Assembly: GCF_016107555.1 (NCBI RefSeq)
Contig: NZ_JABASU010000018.1
Coordinates: forward strand, 1 to 60,787
Direction of reading: 5' to 3'
DNA: 60,787 bases
Origin: Psychrobacter celer
GTDB lineage: Bacteria; Pseudomonadota; Gammaproteobacteria; Pseudomonadales; Moraxellaceae
Below, in pieces: positions 37,996-48,720 of the stretch (positions are counted from its first letter, which is position 1; each line of letters starts with the position of its first letter). A program made the position numbers and the translations under genes. The notes under the pieces were generated by a model that saw only the letters and a list, made by a program, of their open reading frames with translations, searched no databases and was not told the DNA's origin.

Positions 37996-39486
37996 CTACT
38001 GACGATCAAAAACAACGGTTTCGCCATCATCGTTATTTACTGATGTCTGATCTGAATAGGCCTTGAAGGTCAGAGTATCGTCTACGACTTTGATATTCAT
38101 TTGATAAAAGAATGATAAGTCGTCACCACCTGTACTACTATACAACGACTGCCCAAGGGTAAACAGACCATTATTACCTAGAGTATAGGTATTCCAGTCC
38201 ATCCCAGAGAGTGGTACAGTACTGTATTCATAAGGCAACTCTTGATCGACTTCGATATGGAAAAAAGTCTGATTGTCTAAAAAGCCAAACAGTACTAGCT
38301 CATCATTAATCTGACCTGCTCGCGCCTTCCAAATACCTAGCTCATTCTCAGACTTGGCTTTTGACAAGGTATATAGTTCATTGCTTTCTATAACCTTATC
38401 ATCGTCTTCATCAACACCTAGTGTCAATATATCATTAGTAATTTGTACGGTTCTTAGCACGTCACCTGATAAGCCAGCGCTGCCATTATTATCAAAAACG
38501 ACATCGCCAATTTCTAATTCATTATTTGCTTTTAGCGAGTATTCGCCCCACTCAATACCATTATCCGAGTCTCTTGAAGAAGTTGTACCTGTTACTTGCG
38601 TCTGCACATAAGTGCCATCGTCTAAAAAGGATAGAGTCACTAGCTCCTCATCACCCAAATCCATGCGCCACAGCCCTGAGAGCATCTGCTCATCGACTGT
38701 TCCTTTAACAGCAGTTCTTGAAAAGCTAAATGAATCATCGTCGACATCAAGGATGAGCTTCTCATCATCAGTCACGCGCGCATAACGAGTGCTTTGCTCT
38801 GAGAGTCCCGTTCCAGCATTACTATCAAAGGTTGGGTTGGTTGTGAGTTGATTGGTGGTTGGATTAATGGCGTAAGTACCCCATTCAAGACCATTTTCAT
38901 CGTTATCAACTGAGAGATCCGAATTTACCTGTACATGAACGTATTGACTATCATCTAAAAAAGCCACGCCAATCAGCTCATCATCTGTATCGTCTACATC
39001 ATCGAAGCTCCAAGCGCCTACGATGCCATCGGGCTGGATTTCTGAGAAATTATATTGTTCATCACTATCGATGCTACCATTTTCGTTCTCATCGACTTGC
39101 AGAATCAGCTTACCGTCAGATACACGGGCTGTTAGGTTTGGCGCGTCTGACAAACCCATATTGCCATTTTCGTCAAACAGCTGTGTGGTGGTTAATTCTC
39201 CAGTTTCACTGTTAATCTCATAGGTTCCCCATTCAAGACCGCCTTCTGGATCATCAACCAGCGATTCGTTGTTAACTTGAACTTGCACATAAGTACCGTC
39301 ACTCATAAAAGATATGGCGCTCAAGCTGTTGTCATTACTACTGTCTGCGCTCCAAAAGCCGACGATATTGGTATCGATATCTGACTGATCAGATTTTGAT
39401 GTAGACGATCCATCATTATCATCACCACATCCTTGTAAAAACAGCGCGGTAGTAATGGCCAGTAGTGTCAATTTAAAGGATTTCAT
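37996..39486 (-). CDS. Asp-rich lipoprotein made of four ~115-residue repeats
   Basis: A 496-residue secreted lipoprotein with lipobox LQGC (Cys20) and an acidic Ser/Asp spacer to residue 40. Four homologous units start near residues 41, 155, 269 and 382. Each opens with G-x-W (GFWSAD, GAWSFD, GLWRMD, GIWKAR), runs through FLDDGTYVQVQV-like and GLEWGTYEIN-like strands, and the first three then show FD-N-G-GLS and a KLILxVDED-like strand. The fourth is most diverged and lacks the DED ending. DENENGSIDSDEQ and DEDDDKVIESNE resemble EF-hand-like Ca loops. AAGGAGAG precedes the ATG. I know no named family; surface binding is only inferred. Confidence 0.8.
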   Translation of the reverse strand: MKSFKLTLLAITTALFLQGCGDDNDGSSTSKSDQSDIDTNIVGFWSADSSNDNSLSAISFMSDGTYVQVQVNNESLVDDPEGGLEWGTYEINSETGELTTTQLFDENGNMGLSDAPNLTARVSDGKLILQVDENENGSIDSDEQYNFSEIQPDGIVGAWSFDDVDDTDDELIGVAFLDDSQYVHVQVNSDLSVDNDENGLEWGTYAINPTTNQLTTNPTFDSNAGTGLSEQSTRYARVTDDEKLILDVDDDSFSFSRTAVKGTVDEQMLSGLWRMDLGDEELVTLSFLDDGTYVQTQVTGTTSSRDSDNGIEWGEYSLKANNELEIGDVVFDNNGSAGLSGDVLRTVQITNDILTLGVDEDDDKVIESNELYTLSKAKSENELGIWKARAGQINDELVLFGFLDNQTFFHIEVDQELPYEYSTVPLSGMDWNTYTLGNNGLFTLGQSLYSSTGGDDLSFFYQMNIKVVDDTLTFKAYSDQTSVNNDDGETVVFDRQ

Positions 39487-39861
39487 TTTTATCTCTCCTT
39501 GAATAAAAAATGTAAAATCGAACTGCGCTCACACGAACGTCCTTGTTCCTCCTGATATTAAAAGATGCCTTAAAGGTTAAAAGGTTACGGCATGATCTAT
39601 AGTTTAAAAACGCTATTTATATCTATAATTATGAATATAACAAAAATAATCTGGATAAGCGAATTAAAATATTAACTATTTAGAATATTTAAGAAAAGAC
39701 AGTGTAAACATCTGCTGAGAGGATGAGGTATAAGTGTTGTCGCACAAAAAAGTTAAAGCTTCTTTGAGTTGTGTTTAAGAGATAAAAAATGGCGGCATCA
39801 CTATTAAACAGTGTCAAATAAGATATGACTAAAGACACTATGATAAAAATAATAATAAAGA
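39487..39861. other. AT-rich spacer upstream of the repeat lipoprotein
   Basis: About 375 bp of AT-rich sequence containing the lipoprotein promoter region. I see no gene, no clear promoter pair and no recognised operator. Confidence 0.6.
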
Positions 39862-39899
39862 TAAAAAACGGCGTACTAACGTTTAATTAGTACGCCGAA
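39862..39899 (-). terminator. Terminator after metH
   Basis: CGGCGTACTAA and TTAGTACGCCG form a perfect 11-bp stem. On the minus strand it is followed by TTTTTT, 35 bp beyond the metH stop. Confidence 0.85.
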
Positions 39900-39934
39900 T
39901 GTAGTCAATAATATCTCACTAAACCATTAATAAT

Positions 39935-42900
39935 CTACAAATTCGGATTCAACCACTTCTCAGCAGTATTCATATCCCACTCTTTACGTTTAGCATAATC
40001 CTCTAACTGATCTCGGCCGATTTTACCGACGTTAAAGTACTCACTATCAGGATGCGAGTAATAAAAGCCACTGACCGAAGATGCTGGCCACATTGCAAAG
40101 CTTTCGGTGAGCGTTGTACCGATAGCGCTGGTCGTACCAAGCCAATCAAACAATTTGCCTTTTTCCGTATGCTCAGGACAGGCAGGGTAGCCCGGCGCTG
40201 GGCGGATACCGACGTATTTTTCTTTGATCAGCTCATCGTTGGTAAGTTCCTCACTAGCCTGATAGCCCCAGTAGTCTTTACGAATGCGCTCGTGCAAGTG
40301 CTCGGCAAAGGCTTCGGCGAGGCGATCAGACAGCGCTTGTACCATGATGGCATTATAATCATCGCCTGCCGCTTTGTACTTTTCAGCGAGGTCTTCTGTG
40401 CCGACGATGGAGACGGTAAAGCCACCTAGATAATCAGTGTGAGTGTCCGACGGTGAGATAAAGTCGGCCAAGCTAAAGTTTGGCTTGCCGCTGGCTTTAT
40501 CCGATTGTTGGCGCAGATGCTCAAAGGTATGCGTTGGCTGTCCGCCGTCTTTCAGCGCTTTATCATAAACGGTAAGGGTGTCGGTGCCAGTGCGCTTGGC
40601 TGGCATGATTTTAAACACCCCTTTAGCGACGACTAACTTTTCATCAATCATTTTTTGTAGCAGGTTTTGCGCATTATCAAACAGATCACGCGCCGCTTCA
40701 CCAACGACCTCATCTTGCAAGATTTTTGGATACTTACCTGCCAGACCCCAAGAGATAAAGAACGGCGTCCAGTCGATATAAGGGAGCAGCTTATCGATAG
40801 GGTAGTCGCCCAATATGACCTGACCGAGCTGATTCGGTACAGGCGGTGTATAGTTGTCCCAATCGTATTGAAAACCACCCTCAACTGATTCAGCATAAGT
40901 CAGCTTCGCCGCTTTAGGCTGGCGCTTCGCGAGACGTTCACGTACCTTGATGTATTCTTCGCGGGTCTCATCGATGAGACTTTGACGGTTGTCTTTGGAG
41001 AGCAGCTTAGTCACCACGCCGACCGAGCGCGAGGCGTCCGCCACATAGATGACGGCATCATTACTATATTGCGGTTCGACTTTTACCGCGGTATGCGCTT
41101 TAGATGTGGTGGCACCGCCAATCATCAGTGGCAGGGTCATGCCGCGCTCTTGCATTTGCTTGGCGACATAGACCATCTCATCGAGACTCGGGGTAATCAG
41201 TCCTGATAGACCGATGATATCGACTTTCTCGCTAATAGCGGTATCGAGGATTTTTTCGCATGGCACCATCACGCCCAGATCAAGGATGTCGTAACCGTTA
41301 CAGCCAAGTACCACACCGACGATGTTTTTGCCGATATCATGCACATCGCCTTTGACGGTTGCCATCAGGACTTTACCTTTGACTTCGCCCTCGACTTTTT
41401 CCGCTTCGATATATGGGTTTAGCCACGCGACGGACTGCTTCATGACGCGAGCAGATTTTACGACTTGCGGTAGGAACATCTTACCCGCACCGAATAGATC
41501 ACCGACGATATTCATACCGTCCATGAGTGGCCCTTCGATAACGTCGAGCGGTTTGGGGTATTTCTCCCATGCTTCTTTGGTATCGGCTTCGATAAAGGTG
41601 GTGATACCTTTGACCAGTGCATGGGCAATACGCTCTTCTACCGTGCCCTCACGCCAGCTCATATCGACGGTGCTGTCTTTTTTCTTGCCACCATCTTGAT
41701 AGCTCTCAGCGATAGTCATCAAGCGTTCGGTGGCATCCTGACCACTTTCGCCTTGATTGCGATTGAGCATGACATCCTCAATCGCCTCGCGTGCCTCGAC
41801 AGGGATGTCGTCATAGACTTCAAGCATCGACGGGTTGACGATACCCATGGTCAAACCGTTTTTGATCGCATGATAAAGAAATACCGAGTTGATGGCTTCA
41901 CGAATGGGGTTACCACGGAAGCTAAATGAGACGTTGGACACGCCGCCTGATACCATCGCATTGGGCAGGTTGTCCGTGATCCATTTCGTCGCATTAATAA
42001 AGTCCGCGCCGTAATTGTTATGCTCGATAATACCCGTGGCGACCGCAAAGATATTGGGGTCAAAGATGATGTCTTCAGATGGGAAGCCAACTTCATTTAC
42101 CAACACGTCATAGCTGCGCTGACAGATCTCGATTTTGCGCTCATAAGTATCCGCTTGCCCGTCTTCATCAAAGGCCATGACGATGATCGCCGCGCCGTAG
42201 CGCATACACAGCTTGGCATGCTTGACAAATTCGTCATAGCCTTCTTTTAACGAGATGGAGTTGACCACGCATTTGCCTTGCGCGCGCTTGAGGCCTTCTT
42301 CGATAATGTCCCATTTTGACGAGTCAAGCATCAAGGGTACGCGGCTAATGTCCGGCTCACCTGAAACTAGGTTGACGAAGTGAATCATCGCTTGCTTAGA
42401 GTCGAGCATGCCCTCGTCCATATTGATATCGACAATTTGCGCGCCGCCCTCGACCTGATCACGCGCCACGTCCAATGCCTCGGTATAGGCTTCGGTTTTA
42501 ATCAAACGTAGAAACTTTTTCGAGCCTGTGACGTTGGTACGCTCACCGACGTTGACAAACAGACTGTCGGCGGTGATGTTAAATGGCTCAAGCCCAGACA
42601 GACGACAAGCAGGGGCAATCTCTGGTATCACGCGCGGCGGATAGTTCGCCACCATATCTGCAATGTGGCGGATATGCTCAGGAGTAGTACCACAGCAGCC
42701 GCCGACGATATTTAGGATGCCCGCTTTGGCAAAGCCTTCAAGCAGAGCGGCGGTTTGCTCGGCGGTCTCATCGTACTCACCAAACTCGTTTGGCAAGCCG
42801 GCATTAGGGTGGGCTGAGACATATGTGTTAGCGATGTTTGAGAGCGTCTGAATATGCGGGCGCAGTGCATCGGCACCGAGTGCACAGTTAAAGCCAACTG

Positions 42901-43750
42901 ATAGCGGCTTGGCATGACGTACTGAGTTATAAAACGCTTCCGCCGTTTGACCTGATAACGTACGGCCTGAGGCATCGGTGATGGTGCCTGAGATCATAAT
43001 CGGCAGCTCAAAGCCGATATCATCAAATACGCCGGTGATGGCAAATATCGCCGCTTTGGCATTGAGTGTATCAAATACCGTCTCAATCAAGATAATATCG
43101 ACGCCGCCTTCGATCAGCGCCAGTGTCGCCTCGCGGTAATTGAGCACCAACTCATCAAAGGTGATATTGCGAAAGGCAGGGTCGTTGACATCAGGAGAGA
43201 TCGAACAGGTACGTGAGGTTGGGCCGATGACCCCAGCGACAAAGCGCGGCTTATCAGGGTTCTTTGCGGTAAATTCGTCAGCTGCCGCCCGTGCTATCTG
43301 CGCTGCGGTCTTGTTCAGCTCTGGCACCAGATATTCCATATCGTAGTCAGACATCGATAGCCGCGTACCATTAAAGCTATTGGTCTCAATAATATCAGCA
43401 CCTGCTGCGAGATGATCGTGATGAATATCGGTAATCATCTGCGGCTGACTCAGCACGAGCAGATCGTTATTACCGCGCACATCTTGCTCGATATCGGCAA
43501 AACGCTCACCGCGATAATCTTCTTCTTCCAATTTGTAAGTCTGAATCTGCGTGCCCATCGCACCATCAAGCATCAAGATACGCTTGGTCATCTCAGCTTC
43601 GATACGCGCGCGAGCCGTGAGCTGTTGGTCTTTATAAGGAAAGACGGCAGGTGGTGTTAGGACAAAGCCGTCGTCCGCTGACGGTGCTGAGTGATCGGTT
43701 TGCGAAGAAGCCTGAGAGGTTGGCTGTTGAATCGTCGGCTGTTGAGTCAT
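39935..43750 (-). CDS. metH: Cobalamin-dependent methionine synthase
   Basis: MetH transfers a methyl group from methyltetrahydrofolate to homocysteine through cobalamin. The 1271-residue protein has a homocysteine-binding barrel ([16 protein letters not shown]; zinc Cys in [10 protein letters not shown] and [11 protein letters not shown]), a pterin-binding barrel ([16 protein letters not shown]), the cap and B12 domain with the His ligand in [16 protein letters not shown] (near residue 800), and the activation domain ([19 protein letters not shown]). An N-terminal extension of about 40 Gln/Ser-rich residues is unusual. Being B12-dependent, the organism must import or make cobalamin. I see no cobalamin or SAM riboswitch upstream. 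Confidence 0.97.
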   Translation of the reverse strand: MTQQPTIQQPTSQASSQTDHSAPSADDGFVLTPPAVFPYKDQQLTARARIEAEMTKRILMLDGAMGTQIQTYKLEEEDYRGERFADIEQDVRGNNDLLVLSQPQMITDIHHDHLAAGADIIETNSFNGTRLSMSDYDMEYLVPELNKTAAQIARAAADEFTAKNPDKPRFVAGVIGPTSRTCSISPDVNDPAFRNITFDELVLNYREATLALIEGGVDIILIETVFDTLNAKAAIFAITGVFDDIGFELPIMISGTITDASGRTLSGQTAEAFYNSVRHAKPLSVGFNCALGADALRPHIQTLSNIANTYVSAHPNAGLPNEFGEYDETAEQTAALLEGFAKAGILNIVGGCCGTTPEHIRHIADMVANYPPRVIPEIAPACRLSGLEPFNITADSLFVNVGERTNVTGSKKFLRLIKTEAYTEALDVARDQVEGGAQIVDINMDEGMLDSKQAMIHFVNLVSGEPDISRVPLMLDSSKWDIIEEGLKRAQGKCVVNSISLKEGYDEFVKHAKLCMRYGAAIIVMAFDEDGQADTYERKIEICQRSYDVLVNEVGFPSEDIIFDPNIFAVATGIIEHNNYGADFINATKWITDNLPNAMVSGGVSNVSFSFRGNPIREAINSVFLYHAIKNGLTMGIVNPSMLEVYDDIPVEAREAIEDVMLNRNQGESGQDATERLMTIAESYQDGGKKKDSTVDMSWREGTVEERIAHALVKGITTFIEADTKEAWEKYPKPLDVIEGPLMDGMNIVGDLFGAGKMFLPQVVKSARVMKQSVAWLNPYIEAEKVEGEVKGKVLMATVKGDVHDIGKNIVGVVLGCNGYDILDLGVMVPCEKILDTAISEKVDIIGLSGLITPSLDEMVYVAKQMQERGMTLPLMIGGATTSKAHTAVKVEPQYSNDAVIYVADASRSVGVVTKLLSKDNRQSLIDETREEYIKVRERLAKRQPKAAKLTYAESVEGGFQYDWDNYTPPVPNQLGQVILGDYPIDKLLPYIDWTPFFISWGLAGKYPKILQDEVVGEAARDLFDNAQNLLQKMIDEKLVVAKGVFKIMPAKRTGTDTLTVYDKALKDGGQPTHTFEHLRQQSDKASGKPNFSLADFISPSDTHTDYLGGFTVSIVGTEDLAEKYKAAGDDYNAIMVQALSDRLAEAFAEHLHERIRKDYWGYQASEELTNDELIKEKYVGIRPAPGYPACPEHTEKGKLFDWLGTTSAIGTTLTESFAMWPASSVSGFYYSHPDSEYFNVGKIGRDQLEDYAKRKEWDMNTAEKWLNPNL

Positions 43751-43980
43751 AGGAGCGCTGCTTATTTTGTCAATATTTTAAAAAAGGAGAGGGCAAAAAG
43801 GTGTCAGTACATAACGCGTATATAACTACCGGTTATTACCACAAAATAGAATAGGCAAATTCGCATTATTTTAGCATGAAAAATCTATCGCACACGGGCA
43901 GGCCGATATTCCTTTGTGTCATATGATCATAAAGCGTTTAAGCATGAGTGATCAAACGCTGCACAAAAATCACGCCCTCA

Positions 43981-44130
43981 TATAGTTAGCTGAATGTAAA
44001 AATGTTACGGATTTAAACGCGCTACTGGTATAAATTTTACTTGCGTGCTGCGTTCCCAGAGGCTGCGCAACCTACGTTTAAAAATAGCATCCCAGTAGCA
44101 CTATGACATTTTTAGAGTGTATCGACTATA
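43981..44130 (+). repeat. 150-bp dispersed repeat, copy 2
   Basis: Starts TATAGTTAGCTGAATG and ends GTGTATCGACTATA with imperfect inverted ends. It differs from the reverse complement of 12401-12550 at only a few positions. GCTACTGG near the left end and CCAGTAGC near the right end pair in a long imperfect hairpin, and TTGCG/CGCAA sit inside. It lies upstream of metH and of the fasciclin genes. Confidence 0.9.
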
Positions 44131-44683
44131 ACACTTATCAGCTGAGCGGTGATGTTTGAGCTGATAGCAGTTTAGGCCATTTGATAAGGCGGCACAAATG
44201 AATATCATTTCGCTTAAAGATTACATAAAGCTTTGATTTTGACCATGGAAACTTAAAAACCTGCCCAAAAAACTGACAAAACTTACATCCATCGCACAAA
44301 AAATAGCGTAAATATGGATAGATGAATGATTGCCATATGTTAATTTGTATATATAAGGATCTGCATTTTATAAGTAATACTAACAAGCCTTTTGACAATG
44401 TGGTTTATCAAAATGCGGTTTGTCAAAATGTGGTTTGTCAAAATGTGGTTTATCAATCAGTTGTCATATCAGTAGATATCGTAAAGAGTGGATAAACAAA
44501 GTAGCGTGTTATGTTATCAAATAGGTATTGTGCAGCACACCGTCATTTTTATTTATTGCTATACATTCATTGCTATATAAGTATCTGACGTTGGTAATAT
44601 CGATAAAGGGTAGTGGCTTATGGATTAGCAGGCCTTATGAGTAAATCACCAATCTGACAAAATTCATAATCAAGGATGTTTAT
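44131..44683. other. Spacer before the fasciclin genes
   Basis: About 550 bp with no credible gene. It holds a 4 x 15-bp tandem array (44395-44454) and a weaker 14-bp duplication at 44555-44582, then the leader of the first fasciclin gene. Confidence 0.65.
44395..44454. repeat. Four 15-bp tandem units upstream of the first fasciclin gene
   Basis: The central units are CAAAATGCGGTTTGT, CAAAATGTGGTTTGT and CAAAATGTGGTTTAT; the first, GACAATGTGGTTTAT, is slightly diverged. The array is about 230 bp upstream of the fasciclin start. Confidence 0.92.
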
Positions 44684-45238
44684 ATGAAATTCTCTAAAAT
44701 CGCTACGATAGGTACATTGGCCGTTTCAATCGCTGGTCTTAGTGCCTGTAATAACATGATGCCGACCAAAAGCGCTCAAATGAAAGCGCCGATGCACAGT
44801 CAATCTATGAAAAAAATGAACGTCGTGCAAATTGCACAAAGCAATTCTGATTTTTCGTTATTGGTAGAAGCGGTCGTAGCAGCAGATTTGGCCGGTGCTT
44901 TATCTAATCCCAATGCTCACTATACGGTATTTGCGCCAACCAATGCCGCCTTTACGCAGGCATTAAAAGAAACTGGCATGACAAAAGAGCAGCTATTTGC
45001 CAACAAGCCATTACTGACCAAAATCTTAGGCTATCACGTAATCAATGGCAATATGGCCATGTACGCCAAAGATGTCAAACCAGGCAATGTCATGACCGTG
45101 AGTAAGGATACGCTGATGGTGACGCCAAAAGGACAGCTGATGGATGAAATGGGTCGTACTACCAATATCATCAAAACCGATATTGCGGCAAGTAATGGGG
45201 TGATACATGTGGTGGATCGTGTGTTGATGCCCAAATAA
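44684..45238 (+). CDS. Fasciclin (FAS1)-domain lipoprotein
   Basis: A 184-residue lipoprotein with signal peptide and lipobox LSAC (Cys near residue 22), a Met/Lys/Ser-rich spacer, then one FAS1 domain (about 48-184). Its conserved blocks are visible: VVQIAQSNSDFSLLVEAVVAADL, HYTVFAPTNAAFTQAL (the H1-like segment), ILGYHVINGNM, and the C-terminal ASNGVIHVVDRVLMPK (H2-like). FAS1 domains mediate adhesion or polymer binding. It is followed within 250 bp by a second FAS1 lipoprotein, suggesting duplication. Confidence 0.92.
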   Translation: MKFSKIATIGTLAVSIAGLSACNNMMPTKSAQMKAPMHSQSMKKMNVVQIAQSNSDFSLLVEAVVAADLAGALSNPNAHYTVFAPTNAAFTQALKETGMTKEQLFANKPLLTKILGYHVINGNMAMYAKDVKPGNVMTVSKDTLMVTPKGQLMDEMGRTTNIIKTDIAASNGVIHVVDRVLMPK

Positions 45239-45396
45239 TCATAAACATCAATAGCCGTCACGACCATGGGCACTGTGCTTATACGCGACAAACGTTATCA
45301 GCGCAGTGATGGTCTGGACTTTCGCATTCCGCCCAATCCTATTATGCAGCTTATATTGATCCAGTTTTTATTGAGACTGCTTTTAATAAAACTGCG

Positions 45397-45441
45397 ATTT
45401 ATAAAGTTGCTATTTATAAAGTTGCTATTTATAAAGTTGCT
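45397..45441. repeat. Three perfect 15-bp units before the second fasciclin gene
   Basis: ATTTATAAAGTTGCT occurs three times. The 15-bp phase of the TGC extends leftward through two degenerate units to about 45367. The array is about 45 bp upstream of the start at 45488. Confidence 0.92.
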
Positions 45442-45487
45442 ATTAATCAAACAACCAAAACTCTACCCGTTAAATAAAGGAAGCATC

Positions 45488-46120
45488 ATGTTAAAAAGGA
45501 ATCTATTATCTATCGCTGTCGTTACCGCCGCAGTATCACTGGCTGCTTGTAATGATACTGAAACTGTGACCGAGCCGGTGGTCGAGCCTGATACCACTAC
45601 AGAAACAACAGAAACCATGAGCGAGCCTGTAGAGATGACAGAGCCAATGGCTGATACTGAGCCGATGGCCGAAACGGACGCTATGGGTGAGATGGCCGCG
45701 ACGCAAACCATCGGAGAGATGGCTGCCAGCAATGAAAACCTGACAGTATTGACCGCAGCGCTGCAAGCGGCTGGGCTCGACTCTATGCTAATGGCTGAGG
45801 ATAAGTACACCGTATTTGCACCGACAGATGAGGCATTTGGGGCGTTGCTGACCAAGCTGGGCATCACAAAAGAGGAGCTACTGGCGGATCAAGAAACACT
45901 CAAAAGTGTACTGCCATACCATGTGGTTCCAACGGTCGTAAAAGCCGCTGATATCCCGTATGGTACAGACATTGAAACCGCCAATGGTGCGACGATTTCT
46001 ATCAGTGAAGCCAATGTTATCACTGATGAAAATGGCAATACGGCCAATATCGTCGGCACGGATATGATGGCGACTAATGGGGTCGTACATGTGATTGATA
46101 CCGTTTTATTGCCCAAGTAA
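45488..46120 (+). CDS. Fasciclin (FAS1)-domain lipoprotein, second paralogue
   Basis: A 210-residue lipoprotein: lipobox LAAC (Cys about 20), an acidic Thr/Glu/Met-rich stalk with repeated EPMAxT-type words (about 25-75), then one FAS1 domain with LTVLTAALQAAGL, YTVFAPTDEAFGALL, LPYHVVPTVVKA and MATNGVVHVIDTVLLPK. AAAGGAA precedes the ATG at 45488. The longer frame from 45266 is driven by the 15-bp repeats (IKLLF words) and is rejected. It is likely co-regulated or co-transcribed with the preceding fasciclin gene; a terminator follows at 46247. Confidence 0.92.
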   Translation: MLKRNLLSIAVVTAAVSLAACNDTETVTEPVVEPDTTTETTETMSEPVEMTEPMADTEPMAETDAMGEMAATQTIGEMAASNENLTVLTAALQAAGLDSMLMAEDKYTVFAPTDEAFGALLTKLGITKEELLADQETLKSVLPYHVVPTVVKAADIPYGTDIETANGATISISEANVITDENGNTANIVGTDMMATNGVVHVIDTVLLPK

Positions 46121-46240
46121 TCGCAGCATTATGTCATTTTTAAGTGTATTAAAGGCGGCTTTTTAAGTAGCTGTCAGCTCTTTTAGCCTAGAGCATTTTT
46201 ATGGATAAGTATTAAAGATAATGCAGCCAAATAACGGCTA

Positions 46241-46276
46241 AAAAAACCCGAGACACTGGTCTCGGGTTTTTTTTAT
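46241..46276 (+). terminator. Terminator between fasciclin and symporter genes
   Basis: CCCGAGAC and GTCTCGGG form an 8-bp stem with A and T runs on the two sides, so it can act in both directions for the convergent genes. Confidence 0.9.
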
Positions 46277-46302
46277 TGTTAAGACTCAATACAATCGAGC
46301 GA

Positions 46303-47862
46303 TTATTTAGGCTCTTTATGTAATGGGTCCGCATTCACTCTTTGTTGCCCTTTTAGATGACGCTCTTCCCAATAAGTGGCGTTTTTGATACCAAACTTCT
46401 TAGGATCAAAGGTAAACCTATTAGAAGTAGTACCGCCGCCTGCTTTGAGCTGGGCTTCATAGTCTCGCAAAATATCGATAGCAGGACGTGCCACAAAGAA
46501 GATGACGATGATACCAACGATATTGAGCCATGCCATAAGACCAACACCAACATCGCCGAGGCCCCAGATGTAGCCTGAGCTGTTGAGCGCGCCGTAAGCT
46601 ACCATAAACATGATAACGAGCTTCACGATAAACTGACCTGTCTTACTCGCGCCTTTACCCATTGAGCGGGTCAGGTATGAGATATTGACTTCCGCGATAT
46701 AGTAGTACGCCAAGATAGTGGTGAAGGCAAAGAAGAATACCGCGACAGCAATAAAGGTGTCACCAAAGTTGCCGTAGACAGACTCCATCGCCATTTGGGT
46801 GAATGATGGAGAGTTGATCTCAACATCAGCGGCGACGTTTTGGACGATAAACTGTCCTTCAGCGAGCTCGCCTTGGATGTTGTACATGCCAGTTGATAAG
46901 ATCATAAAAGCAGTGGCAGAACAAACAAGCAAGGTATCTACATAGACTGAAAACGCTTGTACCAAACCTTGCTGAGCTGGGTGATCGACCGCAGCGGCAG
47001 AGGCGGCGTGAGGACCTGTACCTTGACCTGCTTCGTTTGAGTAAATACCACGTTTTACGCCCCAACCAATGGCAGCACCAAAGCCTGCTTGAGCAGTAAA
47101 GGCATCACCAATGATTGCGCCAAATACTTGCGGGATCATGCTGAAATTGGTAAACATGATAAGTAGAGCTAGGATAATGTAGCCTAGCGCCATAAATGGT
47201 ACCGCATACTCAGTAAAGGTTGCGATACGCTTGATACCACCAAAGATGATAAAGCCTAAAACCACCAAAATGATAGCAAGAGCGATCAGGCGCGTGGTAC
47301 CCGTCTCTATGCCAGCTAGGGTCATCGCCGAGCCTTCACCTGCGACCTGCGCGACAGCGTTGATGACACCGTTGGCCTGTACGCCAGGTAAGAACACACC
47401 ACAAGCGACGATAGAGGCTATGGCGAATAAGATACCATACCATTTTTGGCCAAGGGCACGCTCGAAGTAATATGCAGGGCCACCGCGATATTCGCCAGTA
47501 ACGACGTCGCGCTCTTTATAGATTTGACCCAAAGTCGATTCGACATACGCGGTAGATGCGCCCAAGAATGCTACGATCCACATCCAAAATACCGCACCTG
47601 GGCCACCGAAGCCGATCGCGGCTGCGACCCCAGCGATGTTACCCATACCGACGCGGCCTGCCAGTGAGACGGCTAGTGCCTGAAACGATGAAATACCATC
47701 ATTATCAGGCTTACCCTTAAACAATAGTCTTAACATCTCGCCGAATAAACGCACTTGCACAAAGCGCGTCATTATAGAATAAAAAAGCCCGGCGCCTAGG
47801 CATAAATATACCAGCGCTGGGCTCCAAATAATTCCATTTACTAAACTGACTAAACCTTCCAT
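46303..47862 (-). CDS. Sodium:alanine symporter (AGCS family)
   Basis: A 519-residue inner-membrane carrier of about 11 helices that imports alanine or glycine with sodium. Family hallmarks are GAGLFYSIMTRFVQVR, SLAGRVGMGNIAGVAAAIGFGGPGAVFWMW, GEYRGGPAYYFERAL and WGVKRGIYSNEAGQGTGPHAASAA. An Asn/Gln-rich binding site is expected in these blocks. It is monocistronic and divergent from the lemA cluster. D-alanine versus L-alanine preference cannot be read. Confidence 0.93.
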   Translation of the reverse strand: MEGLVSLVNGIIWSPALVYLCLGAGLFYSIMTRFVQVRLFGEMLRLLFKGKPDNDGISSFQALAVSLAGRVGMGNIAGVAAAIGFGGPGAVFWMWIVAFLGASTAYVESTLGQIYKERDVVTGEYRGGPAYYFERALGQKWYGILFAIASIVACGVFLPGVQANGVINAVAQVAGEGSAMTLAGIETGTTRLIALAIILVVLGFIIFGGIKRIATFTEYAVPFMALGYIILALLIMFTNFSMIPQVFGAIIGDAFTAQAGFGAAIGWGVKRGIYSNEAGQGTGPHAASAAAVDHPAQQGLVQAFSVYVDTLLVCSATAFMILSTGMYNIQGELAEGQFIVQNVAADVEINSPSFTQMAMESVYGNFGDTFIAVAVFFFAFTTILAYYYIAEVNISYLTRSMGKGASKTGQFIVKLVIMFMVAYGALNSSGYIWGLGDVGVGLMAWLNIVGIIVIFFVARPAIDILRDYEAQLKAGGGTTSNRFTFDPKKFGIKNATYWEERHLKGQQRVNADPLHKEPK

Positions 47863-48720
47863 ATCATGTATTCCTAGTACTGTCTCAAAGTGGCGCTGTA
47901 TGCTAGGCGTAAACTAACTGGTTAACTTACTTATTCAAGTTAAGCAGTTAAATTATCAGCATCGACTTACCTGTGCTAGCGCAGTCTCATACGTTGTGTC
48001 ACCACTAAGAATGGACTGTAGTTGTCTGTATTTGTCCGTAGGGCTGATCAGCAAATCATTCTACTGCTCGCCGCTATCTGTATCACATCAGTCACGGCTA
48101 CGATTTATTGCTGTCTGAGCATAAGGCACGGCATAAATGACCAAGCGCTCAGATACGTTATAAGTAGACCCACAAACAAAACAGGCGGTTATATAATTAA
48201 ATAGCCATCAAACTGATAGCGGGACTTGCTATGAGCAGCACGGTGCAATGACAGGGTATTGGACCGATAACAAACAAATCTGTTTAATAAGTATTACGCA
48301 GTCTGTCAACGTTTTCATCAAGCTATCGATGGGCTGCTAATACTAAACTAACCATATGTCCACTACCAAATGTATTCAAACCGTACGGCTACGTAACTGC
48401 AATTTGCCATATTTTTCTATTAATTACTAGAATTTTCTTTATATATAAGCGTATATATTCATATTTAAGAAGGCTGTTTTCTCAAGGGTGGCAAGGGAGT
48501 AGACCTATGTTTGTGTTTATCCTAGCAGAAGCTTTTTGTTAAAAAACGATACAGGCGTCTGCTTACCGGCGGCATCGCGGTTGTGTTTTGGTAACGATGA
48601 ATTGTAAAAGCAGTACGATAGCGCCATTATTACTACTATATCTTATAAGCTATAATGATAAAAATAGACGCAGAATAGACGTGAACAGCTAGCGCAAAAA
48701 ATGAAATTAGGAGAGAAACG
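47863..48720. other. Long spacer between symporter and lemA
   Basis: About 860 bp. A 60-codon frame at 48022-48204 has no ribosome-binding site or recognisable sequence and is probably chance. TATAAT at 48651, 70 bp before lemA, is a possible -10 box with a poor -35. No other feature is seen. Confidence 0.6.

Noticed and set aside
43751..43980. Cobalamin or SAM riboswitch upstream of metH
   Set aside because: I could not find the conserved B12-box or SAM core; the region is AT-rich and unstructured apart from short runs.
44138..44398. 86-codon minus-strand frame next to the 150-bp repeat
   Set aside because: No start signal and no protein-like pattern; AT-rich spacer.
44395..44454. CRISPR-like array
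   Set aside because: Contiguous 15-bp units without spacers and no cas genes nearby.
45266..45487. N-terminal extension of the second fasciclin gene
   Set aside because: The extra residues are IKLLF-type words translated from the 15-bp tandem repeats; the ATG at 45488 has a ribosome-binding site and signal peptide.
48022..48204. 60-codon frame in the symporter-lemA spacer
   Set aside because: No ribosome-binding site or recognisable sequence; composition is typical of spacer.
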